NCBI RefSeq assembly: GCF_019219825.1
Contig: NZ_JAHUXH010000008.1
Coordinates: 230,126-294,125, forward strand
DNA: 64,000 bases
Direction: 5' to 3'
Source: Streptomyces sp. TRM70350
GTDB taxonomy: Bacteria; Actinomycetota; Actinomycetes; Streptomycetales; Streptomycetaceae
Part shown: positions 1 through 9,394 of the stretch, in pieces
Position numbering within the stretch: position 1 is the first letter of the stretch
How the letters are laid out: every line of letters starts with the position of its first letter
Translations under genes and position numbers: made by a program
Notes under the pieces: model-generated
Seen by the model: the letters and a program-made list of their open reading frames with translations, nothing else
Told to the model about the DNA's origin: nothing
The model's database searches: none

Positions 1-27
1 TCCTACGAGGGCGTCGTTCGGCACCCG

Positions 28-801
28 CTACTGAGGTCCGTACTTCCGCCCAGCCCGCGACGAGACCCCGCCCAGCAGTCCCCGCGGCGCCACCTTCACC
101 ACGCCCATGATGGCCTTGTACCGCGGGTCCGGAATGGACAGCGTCTTGCCCCGCCCCAGGTCCGAAAGCGCCGTCGCCACCAGCTTGTCCGCGTCGAGCC
201 ACATCCAGCCCGGGATGTTGTCCGTGCCCATGCCGGCCCGCTGGTGGAACTCGGTGCGGACAAAACCGGGGCACAGGGCCATCATCCGTACGCCGGTGCC
301 CGCCAGGTCGCGGGCGGCGCCCTGGGTGAACTGGACGACCCAGGCCTTGGACGCGCCGTACGTCCCACGGGGGAGGAAGGCCGCGACCGAGGCGACGTTC
401 ACGACGCCCCCGCGGCCCCGTTCCCGCATCGCCTCCGTCGCCGCCGACGTCAGCCGCAGCACCGCCTCGCAGTGCACCTTGAGCATCTTCAGCTCGTCGG
501 CCATGGGCACGTCGAGATAGCGGCCCTTGTTGCCGAAGCCGGCGTTGTTGATCAGCAGGTCGACGGGGTTCCTGCGGTCGCCCAGCCGGGCGGCGACCGC
601 CTCGATGCCGTCGTCCGTCGCCAGGTCCGCCGCCAGCACCTCCGCCTCGATGCCGTGCCGGTCGTGCAACTCGGTCGCCTGCTCCCGCAGCCGCTTGGTG
701 TCCCGGGCCACCAACACCAGGTTGTGCCCGTCAGCCGCCAGCCGCCGCGCGAACGCGGCGCCGATTCCCGCGGTCGATCCCGTAATCAGAGCCGTTGTCA
801 T
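28..801 (-). CDS. SDR-family NAD(P)-dependent oxidoreductase
   Basis: A 257-residue classical short-chain dehydrogenase, probably cytoplasmic, reducing or oxidising an unknown alcohol/carbonyl substrate. The Rossmann motif TGSTAGIG is at residues 7-14, NNAG at 85-88, and the catalytic Ser138, Tyr148 and Lys152 (YxxxK) are all present. Length is normal for the family. The frame stays open 55 codons upstream, but the ATG at 801 is chosen because the fold begins right after it. A -10-like TACCCT (813-808 on the minus strand) ends six bases before the ATG, which suggests a leaderless transcript. The next gene on the same strand ends 140 bp upstream, so it is probably transcribed alone. The substrate cannot be told from sequence. 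Confidence 0.9.
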   Translation of the reverse strand: MTTALITGSTAGIGAAFARRLAADGHNLVLVARDTKRLREQATELHDRHGIEAEVLAADLATDDGIEAVAARLGDRRNPVDLLINNAGFGNKGRYLDVPMADELKMLKVHCEAVLRLTSAATEAMRERGRGGVVNVASVAAFLPRGTYGASKAWVVQFTQGAARDLAGTGVRMMALCPGFVRTEFHQRAGMGTDNIPGWMWLDADKLVATALSDLGRGKTLSIPDPRYKAIMGVVKVAPRGLLGGVSSRAGRKYGPQ

Positions 802-940
802 GGGCCAAGGGTAGTGACCCGGACTGTGCGCGGCCGATCTCCGTAGGGGGGATCGCCGGGGGAAACGCCGGGGAGTTCGGGAGGACTTGGCGTGGGGCCG
901 GTGGACGGGGCTCTGCAGGGGGACCCGGAGAAGCGCTCGC

Positions 941-2515
941 TCAGCCGTGCTCGTGGTCACGCGCATGGCCGTTCCCGGGCCCCGCGTGCCCCGACGGCGC
1001 GCCCGCCCGCTGTCCCCTCTCCACCACCACGAACTGGCCCATCATCCCTTCGTCCTCGTGGTACAGCAGATGGCAGTGGTACATGTACGGCGTGTCGGGA
1101 TCGGCCGGTCCGGTGAAGCGCAACGCCAGCTTCATGGTCGTCCCGTGCGGCACGAACACCGTGTCCTTGGGCCCGCGCAGGGCCGGCGGCGGCGCAGCGC
1201 CGTTCACCTCCAGCACCCTGAACTGCACGTCGTGCACATGGAAGTTGTGCGGCATCCCGTTGTCGTTGCGGACCGTCCACACCTCCGTGGTCCCGCGCGT
1301 GACCGTCTCGTCCACCCGCCCCATGTCCATCGCCCGCCCGTTGATCCCGGACCGCTTCAACTCGAAGAACCGCCCCCGCACCGCGTTGGCGCCGTCGGGT
1401 ATCTCCAACTTTCCCAGCACAGCAGGCAGTTCGGGAGACGGTCGCAGCCGCCCGGCCGCCCGCAGCTCCAGTACGTCGAAGGAGTCGTCCCCTCCGCCGA
1501 ACCGCCGCTGCCAGCCGTCCCCGTAGTTGTCCTGCGGAAAGCTGCGCAGCATCACCCGCTCACCCGCCCGCATCCGCACCACGATCTCGGCCCGCTCGCC
1601 CGGCGACAACTGCACCCGCTTGTGGGACACCGGCCGCTCAAGCAGCCCCCCGTCCGTGCCGACCAGGGAGAAGGAACGGTCGTCCGGGAAGCCGAAGGCG
1701 TAGGTGCGGGCCGTGGAGGCGTTGAGCAGCCGCAGCCGTATCAGCTCGTCGGCGACCTCACGGTAGGGACGCAGCGTGCCGTTGACCATCGTCCGGTCGC
1801 CGAGAAAACCCACGTTCTGCAGGAAGCCGCGCCCCCCGTCGAGCCGGGCGCCGTCGAAGCGCACGTCCTGCACGACGACGGGCAGGTCGTCCACGCCGTA
1901 CCGCTTCGGCAGCCCAAGGCGCGCCGACCGCTCGTCGTCGAGGATGAACATGCCCGCCAGCCCCCGCCGGACATGGTCCTCGGTCGCGCCGTGCGGGTGG
2001 GGGTGGTACCAGAGCGTCGCGGCCGGCTGGTCCACCGTCCACTGCGGGCTCCAGGTGCCGCCGGCGGCGATCTCCTGATGCGGGCCCCCGTCCATCTCCG
2101 CGGGCAGGTGCATGCCGTGCCAGTGCACGCTCGACGCCTCGTCCAGCCCGTTCCGTATGCGTACGCGGACCTTCTCGCCGCGTTCCGCGCGCAGAGTCGG
2201 GCCCAGATAGGTGCCGTTGAAGCCCCACGTCGGGGTCTTCCGCCCCGCCTCGAACTCGGTCTCGCCCGCCCGCATGCGCAGGTCGAAGACGCGCGTGCCG
2301 TCCTTGTCGACGTGCGACTCGGCCAGTGGCGGTATCGCGAGCGCGTTGTCGAACGGCGCCTTGCCGACCGTACTGACCGGGGCGTCGGTCCACAGCCATG
2401 CGAACAACCCGCCGATCGTCACGGCGAACACGGTCACGACCGTGCCGAGGACGACAAGCACCCGCTTGAGACGAGACGCACGCCGAGGCGTGCCACCAGA
2501 CCTGCGACGATTCAT
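941..2515 (-). CDS. Membrane-anchored multicopper oxidase
   Basis: A 524-residue three-domain multicopper oxidase of the CotA/CueO/laccase group, oxidising metal ions or phenols with reduction of O2 to water. One N-terminal transmembrane segment (about 18-42) follows a basic stretch, so the enzyme should be held outside the membrane. All four copper-binding blocks are seen: HWHGMH at 131-136, HPHPHG at 171-176, HNFHVH at 423-428, and HCHLLYH at 480-486 with the type 1 axial Met491. The last 20 residues are His-rich and could add a metal site. A GAGGA lies about 10 bases before the ATG. Neither neighbour points to a pathway; copper homeostasis or oxidative maturation are both possible. Confidence 0.92.
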   Translation of the reverse strand: MNRRRSGGTPRRASRLKRVLVVLGTVVTVFAVTIGGLFAWLWTDAPVSTVGKAPFDNALAIPPLAESHVDKDGTRVFDLRMRAGETEFEAGRKTPTWGFNGTYLGPTLRAERGEKVRVRIRNGLDEASSVHWHGMHLPAEMDGGPHQEIAAGGTWSPQWTVDQPAATLWYHPHPHGATEDHVRRGLAGMFILDDERSARLGLPKRYGVDDLPVVVQDVRFDGARLDGGRGFLQNVGFLGDRTMVNGTLRPYREVADELIRLRLLNASTARTYAFGFPDDRSFSLVGTDGGLLERPVSHKRVQLSPGERAEIVVRMRAGERVMLRSFPQDNYGDGWQRRFGGGDDSFDVLELRAAGRLRPSPELPAVLGKLEIPDGANAVRGRFFELKRSGINGRAMDMGRVDETVTRGTTEVWTVRNDNGMPHNFHVHDVQFRVLEVNGAAPPPALRGPKDTVFVPHGTTMKLALRFTGPADPDTPYMYHCHLLYHEDEGMMGQFVVVERGQRAGAPSGHAGPGNGHARDHEHG

Positions 2516-2652
2516 GCTTCGAGCGTCCTCGCCGCGCCCCCGCGAAACATCGGGGACGCCCCCCGCCCCACCCCGACCCGCCCCTGGTCCGCCCTCCGGG
2601 AATTTCCCCTAGGAGGCGTGCGGCGCCTGGGCGAAAGGCGGTTGACCGCCCG

Positions 2653-3321
2653 TCAGGAGCCGTACGTCTCCACGTACTTCCGTGCCGCTTCCCACGACTC
2701 CGGATGCAACGCCCCGCCCGCCGCCAGCAGCCGCGGCAGCAGCGCCCGCTCCGTGGTGACCGCCCGGAACTGCAGGGCCACCGTCACGTCGTGGTCCGGA
2801 CGGTGCACGATCTCGATCGGGTCGCTCGCCCGGACCTCACCCGGCGCGATCACCCGCAGATACGCTCCCGGCGCACCCCGTTGCGTGAACCGCTTGACCC
2901 AGCCCGGCTCACCGAGATGGCTCTGGAAGGTCCGGCAGGGAATCCGTCCGGAGGTGACCTCCAGAACGACATCAGGGCCGATCCGCCAGCGCTCGCCGAT
3001 CAGTGCGCCGGAGACGTCGACACCCGACGTCGTGAGGTTCTCCCCGAAGGAGCCGTTGGTCAGCGAACGCCCCAGCTCGCGCTCCCACGCGTCGAGGTCC
3101 TCGCGGGCCACCGCGTACACGGCCTGGTCGTCGCCGCCGTGGTGACGTGTGTGGCACACCGCGTCCCCGGCCAGCCCGCTCGCCCCGATGCCCTTCGGCC
3201 CGGGCGCCGTCACCCGAACGGGCTCGTCGACCGGGCGCTTGTCGATGCCGGTCACGCCGTCGGGGTGGTCCGTGTAGGGAACGGCCTTCGCGCGGCCCAG
3301 ATTCACAGAGAGAAGCCTCAT
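2653..3321 (-). CDS. MOSC domain-containing protein (YiiM-like)
   Basis: A 222-residue MOSC-domain protein. The family carries sulfur or molybdenum-cofactor sulfur via a conserved cysteine; YiiM-type members act in molybdenum-dependent reduction of N-hydroxylated compounds. Visible landmarks are GDAVCHTRHHGG at 52-63, GENLT near 94-98, and the key cysteine in IPCRTF (Cys129). The downstream ATG at 3321 is used because the domain starts there; an ATG nine codons earlier (3348) is also open. It is divergent from the LysR gene with 79 bp between, the standard layout of a LysR regulator and its target, so control by that regulator is likely but not shown. Confidence 0.88.
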   Translation of the reverse strand: MRLLSVNLGRAKAVPYTDHPDGVTGIDKRPVDEPVRVTAPGPKGIGASGLAGDAVCHTRHHGGDDQAVYAVAREDLDAWERELGRSLTNGSFGENLTTSGVDVSGALIGERWRIGPDVVLEVTSGRIPCRTFQSHLGEPGWVKRFTQRGAPGAYLRVIAPGEVRASDPIEIVHRPDHDVTVALQFRAVTTERALLPRLLAAGGALHPESWEAARKYVETYGS

Positions 3322-3388
3322 GGCGGCACGGTAGGCGACAAGAACCAAAGTGTCGACGCATTATTCGGCGCCCTACCCAAGGCTCGCT

Positions 3389-3401
3389 TATGCTTGGAGG
3401 G
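3389..3401 (+). promoter_or_regulatory. -10 element of a leaderless lysR promoter
   Basis: TATGCT at 3389-3394 ends six bases before the GTG start at 3401, the spacing of a -10 box whose transcript begins at the start codon. GGAGG abuts the GTG directly and is too close to act as a normal ribosome binding site. No good -35 hexamer is seen. Confidence 0.45.
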
Positions 3402-4297
3402 TGATCGAAGCCCGTCATCTGCGCGTCCTGCGCGCCGTCGCCGCCACCGGCTCCTTCTCCGCGGCGGGGCGCGAACTCGGCTGCACCCAGCCCGCCGTCA
3501 GCCAGCAGATGAAGGCGCTGGAGGCGTCCGTGGGGACGCCCCTCCTGGTGCGCACCGGACGCGAGATGCGGCTGACGCAGGCCGGCGAGGCACTCGTACG
3601 GCATGCCTCGGGCATCCTCGCCGGACTCACCGCCGCCGAGGAGGAGGTCGCCGCGATCGCCGGACTGCGCGCCGGGCGGGTGCGGCTGGTGTCCTTCCCC
3701 AGCGGCAGCTCCACCCTTGTGCCGACCGCCCTCGCCGCCCTGCGCGCCGCCCACCCCGGCACCCGCGTCTCCCTGGAGGAGGCCGAGCCGCCGCAGTCCG
3801 TCGACAAGCTGCGGGCCGGCGACTGCGATGTCGCGCTCGCCTTCCGTTACGAGGGGGCGGCGGGCGCCGAGGAGTGGGACGACCTGGTCGTACGGCCGCT
3901 GCTGACCGACCGGTTGGTGGGGCTCGTGCCCGAACGGCACCGGCTCGCGCGGTCCCGGTCCGTCGCCATCGGCGAACTCGCCGGCGAACCGTGGATCGCG
4001 GGCTGCCCGCGCTGCCGCGGCCAGTTGATCGAGGTGTGCGCCGGGGCCGGATTCACGCCCCGCATCGACTTCGCCACCGACGACTATCCGGCGGTGGTCG
4101 GGTTGGTGGGCGCGGGGCTCGGGGTGGCGGTGCTGCCCCAGCTGGCGATCGAGTCCGTACGGCCCCGGGGTGCGCGGGCGGTGACCTTGGAGCCCGCGGT
4201 GCGGCGGGAGATCGTCGCGTTGACGCTGCCCGATCTGGCGCAGGTGCCGGCGGTGCGGGCGACGCTGGAGCAGCTGGCGCGGGCGGCGGCCCGGTAG
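3401..4297 (+). CDS. LysR-family transcriptional regulator
   Basis: A 298-residue LysR-type regulator. The winged helix-turn-helix is at about 4-62 (ATGSFSAAGRELGCTQPAVS, then the usual LVRTGR wing), followed by the periplasmic-binding-like effector domain from about residue 90. An unusual CPRC pair near 201-204 lies in the effector domain and could sense metal or redox state; this is inference. The start is GTG at 3401; the frame is open to 3350 but those residues do not resemble the family. Divergent from the MOSC gene, its probable target. The stop codon lies at the start of a short tandem repeat. Confidence 0.93.
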   Translation: MIEARHLRVLRAVAATGSFSAAGRELGCTQPAVSQQMKALEASVGTPLLVRTGREMRLTQAGEALVRHASGILAGLTAAEEEVAAIAGLRAGRVRLVSFPSGSSTLVPTALAALRAAHPGTRVSLEEAEPPQSVDKLRAGDCDVALAFRYEGAAGAEEWDDLVVRPLLTDRLVGLVPERHRLARSRSVAIGELAGEPWIAGCPRCRGQLIEVCAGAGFTPRIDFATDDYPAVVGLVGAGLGVAVLPQLAIESVRPRGARAVTLEPAVRREIVALTLPDLAQVPAVRATLEQLARAAAR

Positions 4298-4369
4298 TCA
4301 CGCCCTGTAGTCACGCTGTGTAGTCACGCCTTGTAGTTCTCGGCTGGGCCTCGGCTGGGCCTCGGCTGG
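4294..4369 (+). repeat. Short tandem repeats after lysR
   Basis: Three 13-base copies of GTAGTCACGCCCT-like sequence (4294-4332), the first containing the lysR stop codon, are followed by three 11-base copies of CTCGGCTGGGC (about 4339-4369). They lie between the convergent lysR and whiD genes. No terminator hairpin is obvious here. Confidence 0.75.
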
Positions 4370-4445
4370 TTCTCCTCGGCCGAAAGTGGCCCCCGTAGGC
4401 AAAGGCAAGGGCACGCGTGTGCGTGCCTGTCGGAGAAACGTTCCT

Positions 4446-4775
4446 TCAGGTGTTCGGGGTGGCGTTCCCGCCAGTCGTCGACGCCGACACCAGCCGGTGG
4501 CGCGCCCGCCCCATGAGTTCCTCGCGCTCGTCCTCGGTCAACCCGCCCCACACGCCGTACGGTTCGCGCACCGCCAGCGCGTGTGCCGCGCACTGTGCGC
4601 GGACCGGGCACCTCATACAGACCTCCTTGGCCGAGTTCTCGCGAGCACTCCGAGCCGCCCCGCGCTCGCCCTCCGGATGAAAGAAGAGCGAACTGTCCAC
4701 CCCGCGACAGGCGGCCAGGAGCTGCCAGTCCCACAGGTCCGCGTTCGGTCCGGGAAGGCGGGAGAAATCTGCCAT
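4446..4775 (-). CDS. whiD: WhiD, WhiB-like iron-sulfur sporulation regulator
   Basis: A 109-residue WhiB-like protein matching Streptomyces WhiD, the orthologue of mycobacterial WhiB3. Four cysteines (Cys23, Cys53, Cys56, Cys62) in C-x29-C-x2-C-x5-C spacing bind a [4Fe-4S] cluster, and the GVWGG turn is at 74-78. A basic C-terminal tail follows. WhiD is known to be needed for late sporulation and acts with region 4 of the principal sigma factor. It is divergent from bldM, the arrangement known in S. coelicolor. Start at ATG 4775; GGGAAGGCGGGAG-like purines on the plus strand do not help, and no strong Shine-Dalgarno is seen on the coding strand. Confidence 0.96.
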   Translation of the reverse strand: MADFSRLPGPNADLWDWQLLAACRGVDSSLFFHPEGERGAARSARENSAKEVCMRCPVRAQCAAHALAVREPYGVWGGLTEDEREELMGRARHRLVSASTTGGNATPNT

Positions 4776-5156
4776 TGCGTGACCCCTTGTAGCCGTTCTG
4801 AGCGGATACGGTGCCCACGACCGTACATCTACGGTCTAAGGAGATGAAAATATGACTCATTGCGAATCTAGCCTCAGACACCAGCGGATGGGAAGAAATG
4901 GGTCTAAATGGGGCATAGGTTGTGATGAAAGCTTGAGGGTCTGTTGCGCATGTCTGCACCGTGTCCGCACCCTCACGTAGAGTGCCGAAGAGGGCACACA
5001 GCCCCGTAACTCTTTCGAGTGACCGTCGTTGAGAGTGCGGAGGCGGTTGAAAACACAAGCGCTCGGGCAGGCGTCCGAGACGGTCGACCGCACAGGTGAC
5101 GATTTCGTACCAGCCTGGAGGCTCAAGGTGACGCGCATCAGCTGCGGAGGGCGGCC
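4776..5156. promoter_or_regulatory. whiD-bldM divergent promoter region
   Basis: A 381 bp gap with no gene, holding the promoters of both developmental regulators. It is clearly more AT-rich than its surroundings around 4840-4930. The BldN-type bldM promoter at 5005-5032 is listed separately. One GACAC (4877-4881), the core of the WhiA/WhiB site, is present but a 5-mer is weak evidence. Confidence 0.6.
5005..5032 (+). promoter_or_regulatory. Sigma-BldN type promoter of bldM (bldMp1)
   Basis: CGTAAC at 5005-5010 and CGTTGA at 5027-5032, 16 bases apart, match the -35 and -10 elements reported for sigma-BldN at bldMp1. Transcription would start near 5040, leaving a leader of about 115 nt before the ATG. 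Confidence 0.85.
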
Positions 5157-5768
5157 ATGACTTCCGTCCTCGTCTGCGACGACTCCCCGCTTGCCCGAGA
5201 GGCGCTCCGCCGCGCGGTCGCGACCGTGCCCGGTGTCGAGCGTGTGACGACGGCGGCCAACGGCGAGGAAGTCCTCCGCCGCTGGGGCGCCGACCGCTCG
5301 GACCTCATCCTGATGGACGTACGCATGCCCGGACTGGGCGGCGTCGAGACCGTGCGGCGGCTGCTGTCCGCCGACCCCGGTGCGCGCATCATCATGCTCA
5401 CCGTCGCCGAGGACCTCGACGGCGTGGCCCTCGCGGTGGCCGCCGGCGCCCGGGGTTACCTGCACAAGGACGCCTCCCGCGCGGAGTTGCGCGCGACGGT
5501 CACGCAGGCGCTCGCCGACCCGACCTGGCGGCTCGCGCCGCGGCGGCTGCGCTCCGCCGAGATGGGGGCCGCGCCGACGCTCACCGCGCGTGAGATCCAG
5601 GTGCTCGAAGGCATGAGCCACGGCCGCTCCAACGCCGAGATCGGCCGCGAGCTGTTCCTCTCCGAGGACACCGTGAAAACCCACGCCCGCCGCCTGTTCA
5701 AGAAGCTCGGCGCCTCGGACCGGGCGCACGCGGTGGCGCTCGGCTTCCGCTGGGGCCTGGTGCGCTGA
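5157..5768 (+). CDS. bldM: BldM, orphan response regulator of development
   Basis: A 203-residue NarL/FixJ-type regulator identical in layout to Streptomyces BldM, required for aerial growth and sporulation. The receiver domain has Asp8/Asp9, the would-be phosphorylation site Asp54, Thr82 and Lys104; the LuxR-type helix-turn-helix is at about 140-200. BldM is known to work as a homodimer and as a heterodimer with WhiI, and its phosphorylation site is dispensable. No cognate kinase gene is nearby. ATG follows GGAGGGCGGCC, a good ribosome binding site. Expression is expected from the BldN-type promoter upstream. Confidence 0.96.
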   Translation: MTSVLVCDDSPLAREALRRAVATVPGVERVTTAANGEEVLRRWGADRSDLILMDVRMPGLGGVETVRRLLSADPGARIIMLTVAEDLDGVALAVAAGARGYLHKDASRAELRATVTQALADPTWRLAPRRLRSAEMGAAPTLTAREIQVLEGMSHGRSNAEIGRELFLSEDTVKTHARRLFKKLGASDRAHAVALGFRWGLVR

Positions 5769-5831
5769 CGCTGCCGCGTCGGTGCTGCCGCGTGTCCCGG
5801 CGAGCGGGGGCGGCGATGAGCCCCCGCTCGG

Positions 5832-6720
5832 GTGGGGGGAGGAGGCGACACGATGGGGGTACCTCCCTGCCGGGCCTGGGCGGGACCGACGCACAACGGC
5901 GCCCGCGACGGACGCATGGGAGAGCCGACGACCGGCGGCCTCTGCATCGGGCGCCCCGGGGATCCGATCCGCGTCGGACGCACGGCGGAGCCGACGGGGG
6001 GTCCGGTCTGTGCCGCGTGCACGGCGGAGTCGACGGTGTGTCCGGTCTGTGCCGGAGGCGTGGGTGGGTCGGCGGGCGGTGGTGTTCCGGCCGGAGGGGC
6101 TGGGGAGCCGACGCTCGGTGGTGTCCGCGTCGGGCGTGGGTGGAATCCGGCAGCTCACAGGGTTTGTGTGGGGGGCTTGGAGGGGCCTGCGGCCTGTCCG
6201 GTCTGTGCCGGGTGCAAGGGGGAGTCGCTGGCTTGTCCGGTCTGTGCCGGGCGCGTGTGGAAGCCGGTGGCCTGTGGATATTGCGTGGGGCGCTCGGCGG
6301 AGCCGATGGCCTGTTCGGTCTGTGCCGGGTGCAAGGGGGAGCCGCTGGCTTGTCCGGTCTGTGTCGGGCGCGTGTGGAAGCCGGTGGCCTGTGGATATTG
6401 CGTGGGGCGCTCGGCGGAGCCGATGGCCTGTTCGGTCTGTGCCGGGTGCAAGGGGGAGCCGCTGGCCTGTTCGGTTTGTGCCGGGCCCGTGTGGAAGCCG
6501 ACTGTCTGTGGACATCGTGCCGGGCCCTCAGGGGGGCCGACGGCTGGTCGGCTTTGCGCCGGGTGCCGGGAAGGGGTGGCGGTCGGTGGACGCTGCGCCC
6601 GGTGCCGGGAAGGGCTGGCGGCAGGTCGGCTCTGTGCCGGGTGCCGGGAAGGGGCGGCGGCCGGTCGGCTCTGCGGTGGGCGTTCGGGTCGGCCGATGGT
6701 CGGGGCTGAGGTCCGCGTGC
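5832..6720 (+). repeat. 39-bp/117-bp tandem repeat tract, possible Cys-rich ORF
   Basis: The 1.2 kb between bldM and the sigma factor holds no recognised gene. It is a tandem array of 39-base units; in the centre (about 6195-6450) three different 39-mers form a 117-base higher-order unit repeated nearly perfectly (equivalent points at 6211, 6328 and 6445). Towards both ends the units decay. In the frame beginning at 5832 each unit reads as 13 residues with a C-x2-C pair (for example CPVCAGCKGESLA), giving a Cys-rich array of about 20 units. That frame has the highest third-position GC, but lower than neighbouring genes, and all frames are open because 39 is a multiple of three. Whether it is translated is unknown. 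The plus strand is strongly G-rich. Confidence 0.8.
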
Positions 6721-6954
6721 CCGGTGGTTTCAGGGGGCGTGGGCCAGATTTCGGGTATTCGTGTGAGCACGCCCACTGGAGTGCTGTCGTGCGTGGTCAC
6801 AGGGGGCGTACGAGGGTCCCGGAACCGGCGGTGGACCGCGCGGTGGGCCGGGAGCGGGGGATGGTCGCTGCTCGTTTCGGCGCGGATGCCGCATCCTTGA
6901 GGTGTGGAGTTCCTCGGGGACGAGTCGGTCGAGCGGAAGGGGAGGGCGCAGGGG

Positions 6955-7632
6955 ATGACTTCCGGCGCACCTGCTCATAACGCTTCGGTGCACAACAACG
7001 GAGGCAGTGCCGCGGAGCATCCGGCCGCAGGGCACCATGGACCGATGCGTGACGACGAGGCGGCCACTGCCCCAGGGGCGATCGGTGCGCTCGTCCACCG
7101 CGCGGTCCACGGGGACGAACAGGCCACGCACGACCTGCTCGCCCATGTCCACCCACTGGCGCTGCGCTACTGCCGCACCCGGCTGTCCCGCCTCCCGGGG
7201 GACGCGCGCCACTTCGTCGAGGACCTGGCCCAGGAGGTCTGCGTCGCCGTCCTGCTCGCGCTGCCGCGCTACAAGGACACCGGGCGCCCCTTCGAGGCCT
7301 TCGTCTTCGCCATCGCCGCGCACAAGGTCGCCGATCTGCAGCGGGCGGCCATGCGGCACCCCGGCTCGACGGCGGTCCCGTCCGACGAGATGCCCGAGCG
7401 GCCGGACGACTCACTCGGCCCCGAGGAGCGGGCGCTGCTCAGCAGTGACGCCGAGTGGGCCAAGAAGCTGCTGGCCAACCTCCCCGAGAACCAGCGCGAG
7501 CTGCTCCTGCTGCGCATCGCGGTGGGCCTCACAGCGGAGGAGACCGGCCAGATGTTGGGAATGTCGCCAGGGGCGGTACGGGTGGCCCAGCACCGCGCGC
7601 TGAGCAGACTGCGGGCGCTGGCCGAACAGTAG
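6955..7632 (+). CDS. shbA: ECF sigma factor, ShbA/SigD type
   Basis: A 225-residue sigma-70 family factor with only regions 2 and 4. Region 2 (about 45-115) contains [15 protein letters not shown] and the -10-binding helix; region 4 (about 165-222) contains [20 protein letters not shown] and the [14 protein letters not shown] recognition helix. Its position beside guaB matches SigD of mycobacteria and ShbA of Streptomyces, the factor shown in S. griseus to transcribe hrdB, the principal sigma gene; the ShbA name rests on that context. Start at ATG 6955, with GGAGGG nine bases before; a GTG at 6904 in frame is less likely. No anti-sigma gene adjoins it. The N-terminal 35 residues are low-complexity. 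Confidence 0.88.
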   Translation: MTSGAPAHNASVHNNGGSAAEHPAAGHHGPMRDDEAATAPGAIGALVHRAVHGDEQATHDLLAHVHPLALRYCRTRLSRLPGDARHFVEDLAQEVCVAVLLALPRYKDTGRPFEAFVFAIAAHKVADLQRAAMRHPGSTAVPSDEMPERPDDSLGPEERALLSSDAEWAKKLLANLPENQRELLLLRIAVGLTAEETGQMLGMSPGAVRVAQHRALSRLRALAEQ

Positions 7633-7718
7633 GCGGTGCCCGCGGATGAACAGGTGTGCGCGGTGTTCCGTACGAACATACGAAGCCGTCAGCAGTCCAC
7701 AACCGTGGAATTTGAGAG

Positions 7719-9279
<1,561 letters not shown>

Positions 9280-9305
9280 CGCGCACGCGCGCGTGAGGCG
9301 TGCTC

Positions 9306-9336
9306 AGGGGCGGTCCCGGGTTCCGGGGCCGCCCTT
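9306..9336 (+). terminator. Hairpin between guaB and guaB3
   Basis: AGGGGCGGTCCCGG (9306-9319) and CCGGGGCCGCCCTT (9323-9336) pair over about 13 bases with one G-U pair and a three-base loop. No T-run follows, as usual for Streptomyces terminators; partial read-through into guaB3 is possible. Confidence 0.6.
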
Positions 9337-9394
9337 GTCGTACCCGTCGGGGATACTGGAAGGCGCTGCAACGCATCAGGGAAAGGCCACACAC

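Noticed and set aside
4877..4881. WhiA/WhiB binding site between whiD and bldM
   Set aside because: A lone GACAC is expected by chance in 380 bp of GC-rich DNA.
6195..6450. CRISPR array
   Set aside because: The 117-bp repeats are contiguous, with no unique spacers, and repeats and spacers do not have CRISPR lengths.
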